Origin: VXYL01 sp965199915
GTDB taxonomy: Bacteria > Pseudomonadota > Gammaproteobacteria > Pseudomonadales > Azotimanducaceae
Direction: 5' to 3'
Length of the DNA stretch: 64,000 nt
NCBI GenBank assembly: GCA_965199915.1
Contig: OZ241348.1
Location: 3,410,001-3,474,000 of the forward strand
The stretch's first letter is position 1. Every line of letters begins with the position of its first letter. This document shows, piece after piece, positions 9,792 through 18,155 of this stretch. The translations under genes and the position numbers were made by a program. The notes under the pieces were generated by a model. It saw nothing but the letters and a program-made list of their open reading frames with translations, searched no databases and was not told the DNA's origin.

Positions 9792-10935
9792 GTGGCCGCC
9801 AACGTCTTTGCGAACTCGCCGATTCCGGCCGTGAACGTGGCTTGCGTGCCTCAGCGTAGTCCGTTGCGCTATCCCGGCGGCAAGACGTGGCTCATCCCGC
9901 ACATTCGTTATTGGCTGACGGGCTGTGTCGGGGCGCGGCCTTCCGCAGGTGCCGTGGCAGCCAGGCAAGCAAGCGTGTGCAACGGTCGTCAACAGCGGCT
10001 GCGAGGATTGGCAGACGCGAGGGCGCAAACCTCCTCGACGGCACATACGGCCGCCAAGCCGGGGCTGCTGGTGGAACCCTTCGCCGGTGGCGGCATCGTT
10101 TCGCTGACCGCTGTGATGGAGGGGATGGTGGAGCGCTGCTTGCTCGCGGAGCTGGATGAAGACGTGTCCGCCTTCTGGCAGGCGGCGCTGCGTTGCGGGA
10201 CGGCCTTGCAGTCGCGAGTTCGTCGGTTCCAGCCCACCCGCGATGCGGTGAACGCGCTCGCGTCGAATGTGCCGGCGGGAGTGCTCGACCGCGGGTTTCG
10301 CACGCTTGTCCTGAACAGAACCCGGCGTGGGGGCATCCTCGCGGCGGGCGCCTCGCTGAGCCGGCGGGGCGAGAACGGCAAGGGCGTGGCATCCCGCTGG
10401 TACCCGGAGACGACCATTCGCCGTCTCGCCGAAATAGAACGCCATGCGCCGCGAATCGACTTCCGCAAGACGGACGGTCTCGGCCTGCTGGCTTCGCTCG
10501 CCTCAGCCTCTTGCCCGCCAAGCGAGAACCTTGGCCTTGAGCAATCGAGCGGAGGCCGGGACCAATCAAGAAGCGTTTGTGTCCAGCAACGGGCACTCCC
10601 CTGCGACGAATACGGAGCGAAAGGGGCGTCCCCATGGGGCCAGACCGCCACCGGAAGTTGTGGCTTTCGTGGATCCGCCCTACACGGCCGCCGGCGGCAA
10701 ACGCGCGGGCTCCAGGTTGTACAGGCACTATGACGTGGACCACGCCAAGCTGTTCGGCATATTGGCGAACAGCGGCATCGACTTCCTAATGACCTACGAT
10801 TGCGCGCCGGAAATCGTCTCTTTGGTCAAGGAGCACGGCTTCCACGCCGTGCGAGTGGCGATGAAGAACACGCACCACGCCAAACTGTCCGAGTTGGTCA
10901 TCACGCGCCGCAACGTGTTCAATCACGCGCAATGA
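9792..10935 (+). pseudogene. D12-class DNA adenine methyltransferase, frameshifted
   Basis: Two overlapping frames together encode a Dam/D12-type N6-adenine methyltransferase. The first frame has LRYPGGKTW (S-adenosylmethionine site entry) and VEPFAGGG. The second frame, from about 10650, has the catalytic VDPPYTAAGG and the C-terminal region. Between RYWLTG and KPGLLVEPF there is an extra segment of about 44 codons absent from typical homologues. A second extra stretch at about 10500-10650 changes frame before the DPPY motif. The stop overlaps the ATG of the next gene (ATGA), so the pair was an operon encoding a restriction-modification unit. As read, no single protein holds both motifs, so it is probably inactive. 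Confidence 0.75.
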
Positions 10936-11390
10936 CTGCGTCCAACGAGAGGTTCGGCATATTCGAGTGGTACGGAGTCCGCTTGACGGCGCTATCCGCT
11001 GCTGAGCGCCGCAACCGTGCCGGTGTCGCACTGCGCGACTCCGCCGACGTGCCGATGTGTCCGTTTCGGTCTTCGGGTACGCGCTGCGCCAAGCACGGCG
11101 GCGTCTGTTCGATTCGGCGCTACCAGCGGGGCGTGGACGGCGCTTTGGGTCCGGGCGTCGGAACGCCCGTGATTGTCTGCCCAAACAGATTCGAGCAGGA
11201 GCGCTTGCCAGCGCGATGGCTTGCGGAGATCGTCGGCTTTGACGAGGCCGAAGCGCAAGTGGCGACAGAGGTTGCCTTCATGCGCGGCACCGAGACGCGC
11301 AAACCAGCTGGGAAGATCGACATGGTGGTGGCCAGCGCATCGAACGAGACCGTGCGTTGGTACGGCCTTGAGGTGCAGGCGGTCTACTAG
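10932..11390 (+). CDS. NotI-like restriction endonuclease, C-terminally truncated
   Basis: A 152-residue protein with features of the NotI family: FEWYG near the N-terminus, a Cys cluster (CPF...RCAKHGGVCSIRRY...VVCPNRF pattern, about residues 39-83) like the iron-binding Cys4 site of NotI, and KIDMV...LEVQ, which matches the D...E-x-Q catalytic set. The frame stops directly after LEVQAVY, whereas NotI itself is 383 residues, so about half of the protein is missing. It overlaps the methyltransferase gene by four bases and ends against the 3' end of a convergent gene. Activity is doubtful. Confidence 0.6.
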   Translation: MTASNERFGIFEWYGVRLTALSAAERRNRAGVALRDSADVPMCPFRSSGTRCAKHGGVCSIRRYQRGVDGALGPGVGTPVIVCPNRFEQERLPARWLAEIVGFDEAEAQVATEVAFMRGTETRKPAGKIDMVVASASNETVRWYGLEVQAVY

Positions 11391-11400
11391 CGAAGCGCCA

Positions 11401-12615
11401 CTACTTCGCGGCGGCCCGCTTCGCTTCCGCGACGCGGGCGCGTGCGACCATGATTTCCGCCGAGCTCACTACGTCAGCGCCGCCGCGCTTCTCAACGCTG
11501 CGCACCGAAGATACGCTGGCCGCACTCACCGTGTCGCTGACGCCGGCCTTCGCCGCGTCGCCTACGAGCTCCCTATTCGTGCGCATCTTTGCGATGGTCG
11601 CGTCGTCCGCGCCGTCGGGACGAAGCACATGTTCGCGAATCCACGCCATAACGCCGCGCCCGCGGTTGCCGCCAGCGCTTCGCGGAGCTTGCGCGATTTC
11701 GCCGGCGGGACGCTTGGCGCGCTCCACGCTGCGCACGCTTGCAACGCTCGCCGCGGATGTCCTTGCACCGGGAATCTCCGCGTTGACGATGTCGGCGATG
11801 GCTTGATTGCCCAGCGGAGGATTCGCCGCCGTCTTCGTCTCGATGTGGCGCAGAATGACGTCGCGCACCTTGACGCCGTGCCCGCGGTTGCCGCCGCCGC
11901 TTCGCGGAGCCTGCGCGATTTCGCCGGCGGGACGCTTGGCGCGCTCCACGCTGCGCACGCTTGCAACGCTCGCCGCGGACGTCCTGCCACCGGGAATCTC
12001 CGCGTTGACGATGTCGGCGATGGCTTGATTGCCCAGCGGAGGATTCGCCGCCGTCTTCGTCTCGATGTGGCGCAGAATGACGTCACGCACCTTGCGCATC
12101 TTGACGTAGGGCTGCTCGACGTGTGTCACTTGCCCTTGTCGCGGTTCCTCCTGCTTGGTCCGCCGCTCGCCGCGCACCTGCTCGTCGAACACCAGCCGCC
12201 GCAGTTCGCGCTTGATGCGGGCCACTTCGTCCGCTTGCGGGGCGGCGATCGCCGTGAGCAGCCGCTCGACGGAATCCAACGCCCGGTCCGCGTCATCGCT
12301 CACGAAGCGCTCCTGATGCGCCCACTTGTTGCGCCAATCGCGCAGTTCGGAAACCAAGCTGCGTTCGATGAAACCCAAGGTGTCCCGGAACACATCGTTC
12401 CATGTGTCCCACATCAGCTTGAGCAGCGCGGCCGCGTCCCAATCGCCGAAGGGTTTGTTGGCCAGCCGCGGGTCTTCGGTGAAGCGGCGGATGGTGTCCA
12501 TGCGCACTGCGCCAGCCCGCACCTTGGCCGTGACTTCGCGGCGGACGAAGGGGGCAAGGCCGTCGCGCAGCAGCTCCAGCGACTTGCCGACGCGCTCGTG
12601 GTTGGTGGTGGCCAT
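11401..12615 (-). CDS. HEPN (Swt1-type) protein with tandem C-terminal repeats
   Basis: A 404-residue protein. The N-terminal 150 residues match the Swt1-like HEPN domain (ERVGKSLELLRDGLAPFV...WDTWNDVFRDTLG...SELRDWRNKWAHQ). The RNKWAH motif is the Rx4H catalytic signature of HEPN RNases. The C-terminal half has two nearly identical 74-residue repeats (VRDVILRHIETKTAANPP... to ...NRGHGV) and a diverged third (MAWIREHVLRPDG...). The repeats resemble small helical DNA-binding modules. ATG at 12615 is chosen because GGAGGGAG lies upstream. It faces the truncated NotI-like gene. A defence or RNase role is inferred from HEPN only. Confidence 0.7.
   Translation of the reverse strand: MATTNHERVGKSLELLRDGLAPFVRREVTAKVRAGAVRMDTIRRFTEDPRLANKPFGDWDAAALLKLMWDTWNDVFRDTLGFIERSLVSELRDWRNKWAHQERFVSDDADRALDSVERLLTAIAAPQADEVARIKRELRRLVFDEQVRGERRTKQEEPRQGQVTHVEQPYVKMRKVRDVILRHIETKTAANPPLGNQAIADIVNAEIPGGRTSAASVASVRSVERAKRPAGEIAQAPRSGGGNRGHGVKVRDVILRHIETKTAANPPLGNQAIADIVNAEIPGARTSAASVASVRSVERAKRPAGEIAQAPRSAGGNRGRGVMAWIREHVLRPDGADDATIAKMRTNRELVGDAAKAGVSDTVSAASVSSVRSVEKRGGADVVSSAEIMVARARVAEAKRAAAK
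11661..12100. repeat. 222-bp tandem repeat inside the HEPN gene
   Basis: Two consecutive copies with a 222-bp (74-codon) period start at 11661 and 11883 and differ at only a few positions, so they arose by recent in-frame duplication. They encode the duplicated C-terminal module. The low divergence makes this stretch prone to copy-number change. Confidence 0.85.
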
Positions 12616-12692
12616 TACTCGATCTCCCTCCAAAGCCTCCTCCCGGCCCAATTGAAGTCGCCATCGAGAACGTGTCGTGGCTCCGCACCCCG

Positions 12693-12764
12693 CTTGGATC
12701 GAGACGCCCATTTTGCACTATCCAATCCCCAACGCCGCAGCCCGAATCCAAATGCGATTGCCCT
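12693..12764 (-). mobile_element. Solo left end of an ISAs1-family element
   Basis: This stretch matches, in inverted orientation, the left terminus of the intact ISAs1-family element at 55109-56338. Both have CTTGGATCGAGACGCC and, about 40 bp further out, the terminal AATCCAAATGCGATTGCCCT. The middle is more divergent and the transposase is absent. It lies upstream of the HEPN gene and is a relic or a decayed related element. Confidence 0.75.
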
Positions 12765-12834
12765 ATGCTGGGCGCTGGACACCGTTGTCCATGTTGGTTA
12801 GGCTTGCGACATCAAGCGACACGAGGAGGTCAGA

Positions 12835-13437
12835 GTGTCCATGAAGCAGATGATGGTGTCGGCAGCACTGCTGTGCGCTTACGCTTGGGCTGATGTCACC
12901 ACCACGAAAGCAGATGGCGGCTCGGTTGCGATCGCGTGGGGCAACGAGAAGTTTGTCAATGCGAACTCGACATTACGACGCGAGTGGGTCGCCGTACACG
13001 ACGACAGGTTGCCCGTGGATATCGTTGGCACTCCAGGGGTGACGACCACAGTCAACGAGGGACGAGGGAGCAGAGAGGGACGAGGGAGCCACCTTTTCGA
13101 ATACAGAGCGGAATACACGATTTCCGTGAGCGAACCTGTCGCCGCAGTCGAAGTGAAGTTCATCCTGTTCGACGTGTGGGGGATCAGAACCAAAACGCTG
13201 TCAGCGACGGTTGTGGAGGACTTTGGCGAGGGCGAGCATAACCTCAATGAAGCTTGGCGCGTGTTTCCCGACAATGAGGTGATTGAACACTACGCATCCA
13301 TTGGCTATATCTCCGCTGTCAGGACCAAGGCCGGTGCGATATTCACTGCCGACACCGCGGCGGTAGTGGACGTTGCACGGGAGCACATGGACGACTTCAC
13401 GGACGACCTGTTGGAGACGGATCCGCCCATAGAATGA
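12835..13437 (+). CDS. Hypothetical secreted protein
   Basis: About 200 residues with a short N-terminal signal peptide (SMKQMMVSAALLCAYAWA, likely cleaved before DVTTT). The mature part is beta-rich and acidic towards the C-terminus (DDFTDDLLETDPP). A duplicated GRGSREGRGSH stretch near residues 76-86 comes from a short DNA repeat. A good Shine-Dalgarno sequence (GAGGAGGT) precedes GTG at 12835, and ATG at 12841 is an alternative. No family is recognised. The neighbourhood is accessory, with no co-directional partner close enough to be an operon. Confidence 0.6.
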   Translation: MSMKQMMVSAALLCAYAWADVTTTKADGGSVAIAWGNEKFVNANSTLRREWVAVHDDRLPVDIVGTPGVTTTVNEGRGSREGRGSHLFEYRAEYTISVSEPVAAVEVKFILFDVWGIRTKTLSATVVEDFGEGEHNLNEAWRVFPDNEVIEHYASIGYISAVRTKAGAIFTADTAAVVDVAREHMDDFTDDLLETDPPIE

Positions 13438-13551
13438 TCATGTTCAACCCCCACTCCTTGTTCAGCCTGAGAAGCGTCTAAGCACGACGAAGCCGGAGGG
13501 CACCTTGCGGACTGTCTCACGAAGAAAGGACGCCTCAAACAAAGAGGACGC

Positions 13552-14175
13552 ATGAAGATAGAGGTCGGCGAATCCCTCGCCTGCTCCTACCTGCGCCATG
13601 TAAGGCGTTGCTGGATCGTGCAGGCCAACTGGAAGGCTTCCGAGCACTGGGATAGATGCCAAGACGCCGACCTTGAAGTACGCTATTTGGAGATGAAACG
13701 GCGCTTTGATCCCGAGGGGTCCTTGCTCAAGCGGACGGCTGCGGAGTTCCTCAAGCAGGGCGAGATCGACGTTGTCGGCGTTGATCAACAGGGCGACGTC
13801 CACGCGATGGAGGTGGCCTTTCACGGGGCGGGTCTGAATTATGGCCACAGCACATCTACCGACAACGTCATCAAGAAGATGCTCCGAACTCTTTTCATAC
13901 TACGAACCTACCACTCGCCCCAGACGCCCATCCACATCTACTTCCTCTCGCCGAAAGTGCGGCCCGGAGTCCAAGGGGCTTTGGAGACCAAGATTGCGGC
14001 CCTGCAAAGAGAATGTGACGAGGTTGACAATGTTGAGTGGCGTCTCCTAACCAACGCCGATTTCGCGAAGTCCATCGTCAAACCCACACTTGCCAACGCG
14101 AGTGGCGCCGACACGTCCGAGTTGTTCGTGCGCTCCATCAATCTGCTGGAAGCTGCCGGCTACAGCCTAAATTAA
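13552..14175 (+). CDS. Hypothetical protein, possible PD-(D/E)XK-type fold
   Basis: A 207-residue soluble protein of unknown function. The stretch GEIDVVGVDQQGDVHAMEVAF (about residues 70-90) has the spacing of a nuclease-like E...D...E-V core, although the lysine of the canonical motif is replaced. A leucine-rich helical C-terminus follows. The ATG at 13552 has GAGG eight bases upstream. Base composition is lower in GC than the metabolic neighbours, consistent with an acquired gene. It is convergent with the AAA ATPase gene. The nuclease reading is tentative. Confidence 0.55.
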   Translation: MKIEVGESLACSYLRHVRRCWIVQANWKASEHWDRCQDADLEVRYLEMKRRFDPEGSLLKRTAAEFLKQGEIDVVGVDQQGDVHAMEVAFHGAGLNYGHSTSTDNVIKKMLRTLFILRTYHSPQTPIHIYFLSPKVRPGVQGALETKIAALQRECDEVDNVEWRLLTNADFAKSIVKPTLANASGADTSELFVRSINLLEAAGYSLN

Positions 14176-14179
14176 CAAC

Positions 14180-14256
14180 GCTGCCTGTCTCCGCTGCTCC
14201 GGTTTGGCTTCCACAACTCCAGCCGTTTGAACCTTGCCGTCCGCACCTGCGCTCAC
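14180..14256 (-). pseudogene. Remnant 5' end of a Phd-type antitoxin gene
   Basis: On the minus strand GTG at 14256 opens a frame beginning VSAGADGKVQTAGVVEAK, which closely parallels the start of the intact antitoxin at 9612 (SADVESKVQTAGVEEARTK). Similarity ends after about 18 codons, so only the gene start survives. No toxin remnant is visible next to it. Confidence 0.55.
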
Positions 14257-14272
14257 TTTGTTTCGCTTTCGC

Positions 14273-15439
14273 TTAGCGTCCATCCTCCCGCAACTCGATC
14301 ATGTAGGTGTGGAAGGATGGAATGCCGAACGAGACGTTCCCCAAGGGATCTTCCGAAAGCACGCCGTGCGCGATGGCCCTCTCTATGGCGGCAGTGCCGT
14401 TGAAGTTCGCATCGTCCAAGGCTTGCGTTGCGTCCTCGATCGCCAGCGCGTCCACGTTTTGCTTGTCCATGACGTCGACGAGGGCCAGCATCGGTTGGAT
14501 GCCCCGCAACAAGCTCAGCCGGCCCTGGTAGTAATCGATCCTCGCCTGATTGCCCGTCGCGAGCGCCGCCTGCAGCGCGGGGCCCTCTTCCAGCCGGCCG
14601 TGCTTGGCGACGGCAGCTAACGCGGCAACAAGGTAGCCGTGGATGTGCTGCGGAAACCCGTGCGACGCCGCGGCCAGAGCCTTGACGCACGGCGACGGTA
14701 TTTCGTGCCCCAACGCGCGCATGTTGCCGCTGATGGCGTCGGCGGCTTCACACGCCGAGAGCAGTTGGAGGTGGATCACCTCTCCCGGTCGGGAGACGCC
14801 CTCCGTCGCGGTCGAATTGACCAACACCCGCTGCGTGTGTCGCAGCCCGATGCCCACGAGCAAAATCGGGCAGCCATGCGCGCCTTCGTGGAGTATGCGG
14901 AGGTTCTCCATGCCGGCGGCGTCGACGGTTTGCAGTTCGTCGACCACCAGCACGAGGGCCATGCCGCGCCACGCTCCGGCGGCGTTGGCGTTTCGCAGCA
15001 AGGCGGAAAGACTGCCTGTGTGGCGGACATGCTCGCGCGTTACGTTGCCCTTGACGGGGCCGAGGCCCGCTCCCCGGCCCGTTACTCTGGAATCGATCTC
15101 CGCCACCTGCCGGAATTCGTCGGCCCGCTCCAGCGCGGCCCCGATGGCCAAGAACAGATCAACGCCGCTTTTCAGCATGCTGGTGTCCAAGATCAGCCGC
15201 CGCACGTCCAGCGGCAACTCCCGCGCCGCGGATCGCTCCGCGAATTTCCGACCAAGCAGGCTCTTGCCGACGCCCGGCACGCCGACGATCAGCGACATCC
15301 CGCCTGTTGGATCGCCGGTCCTGCAAAGCCGGTCCAGACGCCTGTTCAGCCGCGACAGATCTTCCGCCCGGCCGGCGAAGTACGGAAGCTCGTCGCGGGC
15401 GGTGCCGAGTTCCACAGGCCGCGGCGCTTCGTTGGTCAT
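14273..15439 (-). CDS. AAA ATPase (ORC/AAA_16-like)
   Basis: A 388-residue P-loop ATPase. FAGRAEDLSRL near residue 22 is the typical entry of AAA_16/ORC-like ATPases. The Walker A motif GVPGVGKSLL lies near residues 53-62 and the Walker B motif LVLVVDELQ near residues 155-163. The C-terminal third (YYQGRLSLLRGIQPMLAL...) is helical, with a likely winged-helix end (VLSEDPLGNVSFGIPSFHTYM). ATG at 15439 is taken as the start. The purT gene follows on the same strand but runs separately, so no operon is implied. Function unknown; it could be a transposition- or defence-type ATPase without its partner. Confidence 0.75.
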   Translation of the reverse strand: MTNEAPRPVELGTARDELPYFAGRAEDLSRLNRRLDRLCRTGDPTGGMSLIVGVPGVGKSLLGRKFAERSAARELPLDVRRLILDTSMLKSGVDLFLAIGAALERADEFRQVAEIDSRVTGRGAGLGPVKGNVTREHVRHTGSLSALLRNANAAGAWRGMALVLVVDELQTVDAAGMENLRILHEGAHGCPILLVGIGLRHTQRVLVNSTATEGVSRPGEVIHLQLLSACEAADAISGNMRALGHEIPSPCVKALAAASHGFPQHIHGYLVAALAAVAKHGRLEEGPALQAALATGNQARIDYYQGRLSLLRGIQPMLALVDVMDKQNVDALAIEDATQALDDANFNGTAAIERAIAHGVLSEDPLGNVSFGIPSFHTYMIELREDGR

Positions 15440-15478
15440 GGCGGGAGTGTAAACCGCCGTCGGCGCCGGCAAACCGGC

Positions 15479-16666
15479 CTACAGCGCCACGCGCACCGCC
15501 GCCGCCGCTTCCCGCGCCCGCGCCCGCGCTTCCGCCACGCTCGCGCCGCCCGCCAGCGCCACGCCCATGCGCCGCTCGCCTCGCACTTCCGGTTTGCCGA
15601 ACAACCGCAGTTGCGCATCCGGCACCGCCAACGCGGCCGCGAGGTTGTCGAACGCCACTTGGTGCGAGTGCCCGCGGGCCGTGATGACCGCGGAGGCGCT
15701 AGGGCCAAGTTGGCGGATCGCGGGAACCGGCGCGCCGAGCACCGCACGGACGTGCAGCGCGAATTGCGACAATTGCTGGCTGGCGAGGGTGACCAGCCCG
15801 GTGTCGTGCGGGCGCGGGCTCGCTTCGCTGAACCACACGCGCGGCGCCGGCCCCTCCTTGACGAAAAACTCCACGCCGAAAACGCCCATGCCGCCGAGTT
15901 CGCCGGTGACGAGCGCGGCGATGCGTTGACACTCCGCCAGCGCACCCGCCGCCAGCGGCTGTGGTTGCCAAGACTCCCGGTAGTCGCCCCCTTCTTGGCG
16001 GTGGCCGATGGGTTCGCAAAACGACACGCCCCCGGCATGCCGAACCGTGAGCAGGGTGATCTCGCAATCGAAGTTCACGAAACCTTCCACGATGACGCGG
16101 TCCGCGCCGCCGCGCGCCTCTTCGCGGGCCTTGGCCCAAGCGGCGGAAACCTCGTCCGCCGCGCACACGGTGGATTGGCCTTTGCCGGACGAACTCATCA
16201 CCGGCTTCACCACGCACGGCGCACCGATGGCGGCCACGGCCGCCCGGCACTCGGCTTCGGTGGCCGCGAATCGATACGGCGAAGTGGGCACGCCCAAGGT
16301 CTCTGCCGCCAGCCGCCGGATGCCTTCCCGATTCATGGTGATCGCGGCTGCCCGCGCCGTCGGCGCCACGCGCCAGCCTTGCGCTTCAAGCGCCAGCAGC
16401 TCGTCGGTGGCGATGGCCTCGATCTCCGGAATCACCAGATGCGGCCGCTCCGTTTCCACAACGCGACGCAAGCTCTCCCGGTCGCGCATGTCCAGCACTT
16501 GCGCCCGATGCGCCACTTGCATGGCCGGCGCGTTTGGATAGCGGTCCGCGGCGATGGTCTCCACGCCGAGGCGCTGCAGCTCGATCGCCACCTCCTTGCC
16601 AAGCTCGCCGGAACCGAGCAGCAGCGCCCGCGTGGCGGTGGCCGAGAGCGGCGTGCCGATCCTCAT
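15479..16666 (-). CDS. purT: Formate-dependent phosphoribosylglycinamide formyltransferase
   Basis: PurT, 395 residues. It makes formyl-GAR from GAR, formate and ATP in purine biosynthesis, as an alternative to PurN. ATP-grasp features are visible: LLGSGELGKEVAIE at the N-terminus, the CVVKPVMSSSGKGQS loop near residues 150-164, and the metal site GVFGVEFFV...EASPRPHDTGLVT. The ATG at 16666 overlaps the stop of the preceding carbonic-anhydrase-like gene (ATGA), which fixes the start and indicates translational coupling. Confidence 0.97.
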   Translation of the reverse strand: MRIGTPLSATATRALLLGSGELGKEVAIELQRLGVETIAADRYPNAPAMQVAHRAQVLDMRDRESLRRVVETERPHLVIPEIEAIATDELLALEAQGWRVAPTARAAAITMNREGIRRLAAETLGVPTSPYRFAATEAECRAAVAAIGAPCVVKPVMSSSGKGQSTVCAADEVSAAWAKAREEARGGADRVIVEGFVNFDCEITLLTVRHAGGVSFCEPIGHRQEGGDYRESWQPQPLAAGALAECQRIAALVTGELGGMGVFGVEFFVKEGPAPRVWFSEASPRPHDTGLVTLASQQLSQFALHVRAVLGAPVPAIRQLGPSASAVITARGHSHQVAFDNLAAALAVPDAQLRLFGKPEVRGERRMGVALAGGASVAEARARAREAAAAVRVAL

Positions 16667-17184
16667 TCGCGTTTCGACAGGCCCGCTTGGTAGCGCCGGA
16701 AGTTCCGCACGTACCTGTCCGAGAAGCCGGTGATCTCCTCCACCTCCGCGGCGGTGAGCTCGCGCACGACCTTGCCCGGCGAGCCGAGCACCAGGCAGCC
16801 GGGCGGAATCTCCTTGCCTTCGGTGAGCAGCGCGTTCGAGCCGATCAGGCAGTTCGCGCCGATCACCACATCGTTCATCACTACCGCGTTGATGCCGATC
16901 AGGCTGTTGTCGCCAACCGTGCAACCGTGCAACACGGCCTTGTGGCCCACCGTCACGCGGTCGCCAAGCGTCACCGGGTGGCCTTCGTCCATATGCACCA
17001 CGCAGTTGTCTTGGATATTGGTGCGCCGGCCGACGGTGATGGTGTCGTAGTCGCCCCGCAGCACCGCGCCCCACCAAACCGAAGCCTCGTGCTTGAGCAC
17101 CACCGAGCCGATGACCACTGCGGTGGGCGCGACGAACGTCTCGCCTTCGGTGCGCAGCCGCCGGCCTTCGAGCGCGTAGATCAA
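16663..17184 (-). CDS. Gamma-carbonic anhydrase family protein
   Basis: A 173-residue left-handed beta-helix (hexapeptide repeat) protein of the YrdA/CaiE/gamma-CA group. The hexapeptide repeat runs from about residue 15 to 130. Putative metal ligands fall in NCVVHMDEGHP, VTVGHKAVLHGC and similar segments, where three His occur with the family spacing. It overlaps purT by four bases, so the two are co-translated. Enzymatic activity of this branch is often unproven. Confidence 0.9.
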   Translation of the reverse strand: MIYALEGRRLRTEGETFVAPTAVVIGSVVLKHEASVWWGAVLRGDYDTITVGRRTNIQDNCVVHMDEGHPVTLGDRVTVGHKAVLHGCTVGDNSLIGINAVVMNDVVIGANCLIGSNALLTEGKEIPPGCLVLGSPGKVVRELTAAEVEEITGFSDRYVRNFRRYQAGLSKRE

Positions 17185-17242
17185 CGTTCGTTCCCTTTGG
17201 CTGCGCTTCCTGCGTGCCCTCCGCGCACCGTCGCGACCACAA

Positions 17243-18028
17243 TCATCCGTAGCTCACGCCCATGCCCTCGCGCGCATCGCTGTTCACGCCGTATTGGGCG
17301 ATCGGATAGCGCAAACCGTTGCGCGAGAGGCGATCCAACCCCTCGATCACCTTGGGCAGGAAACTCGGCGGAATCGCCATGAGCAGTTCGTCCTCCATCA
17401 CGCCGCCGTAGCGCCGCTCCGCAAAGCAGGGAATGGACAGACTCGGTTCGCCGGTGGCGAGCGCCCGTCCCCAAGAATCCGCGCAGGCGGATTCGCCAAC
17501 GCAGCCCCACTCCAGCTTCCGGTAGCCCGTCCACTGCAAGCCGTTGACGAACAGGATCATCTGCGCCGGCGTGGCGTAAACGAGCGCGATGTCCGGCGGA
17601 TTCAAACGCCCGCTCGCCAGCGGGCTAACCACCAAGGCAACGTGTTCGCCGAACGGCGCCAAGTCCATCGCGTGCTGGTGTTTGGACGCTTCCTCGGCGT
17701 TCTCGTACCACACCCCCGCCATGCGCTCGCCGGAAAGCCACTTCTCGTCCCGGGGCGAGAGGCCGATCACGGCGCGGCATTGGTCTCCCACCAGGTCTTC
17801 GGCGGTGATGCCCACGGTCCAGCCGTTGCGGCTGGCTTGCCCGACGATCTGGTCCGTGGTGTGAATGTGCTTCGGACGGCGCAGGCGGGGCACGGCCTCC
17901 ATCTCGGCAACGGTCTTGAACCGCTTCATGCCGATGGGCGTCGTGCGCAGGCGCAGGTAGCGGTTCAACTCCGCCACCAAGGCCGCCCAGTCCATGTGGC
18001 GAAGGTCCGTGGCAATCAGCTTGGCCAT
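17243..18028 (-). CDS. DUF169 family protein
   Basis: A 261-residue protein of the DUF169 family, of unknown function. Visible family features are RLRTTPIGMKRFKT near the N-terminus, a Cys-containing GDQCRAVIGL segment near residues 85-94, YATPAQMILFVNGLQWT, and the late Cys-rich WGCVGESACADSW...SIPCFAERRYGG. The clustered cysteines hint at metal or cofactor binding. It lies 58 bp upstream of the carbonic anhydrase-like gene on the same strand and may be its operon partner. Confidence 0.75.
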   Translation of the reverse strand: MAKLIATDLRHMDWAALVAELNRYLRLRTTPIGMKRFKTVAEMEAVPRLRRPKHIHTTDQIVGQASRNGWTVGITAEDLVGDQCRAVIGLSPRDEKWLSGERMAGVWYENAEEASKHQHAMDLAPFGEHVALVVSPLASGRLNPPDIALVYATPAQMILFVNGLQWTGYRKLEWGCVGESACADSWGRALATGEPSLSIPCFAERRYGGVMEDELLMAIPPSFLPKVIEGLDRLSRNGLRYPIAQYGVNSDAREGMGVSYG

Positions 18029-18155
18029 GACCGTAGCCTACTGCAAGAAACTACGGCGGGGCACACCGCTTACGCACCCCCACCCTACGGCTCGAACAAC
18101 GCTCTCCAGCCCTGTCGGCTAGAATCGCAAGCAACACGGCGACAACGGAGATGAC

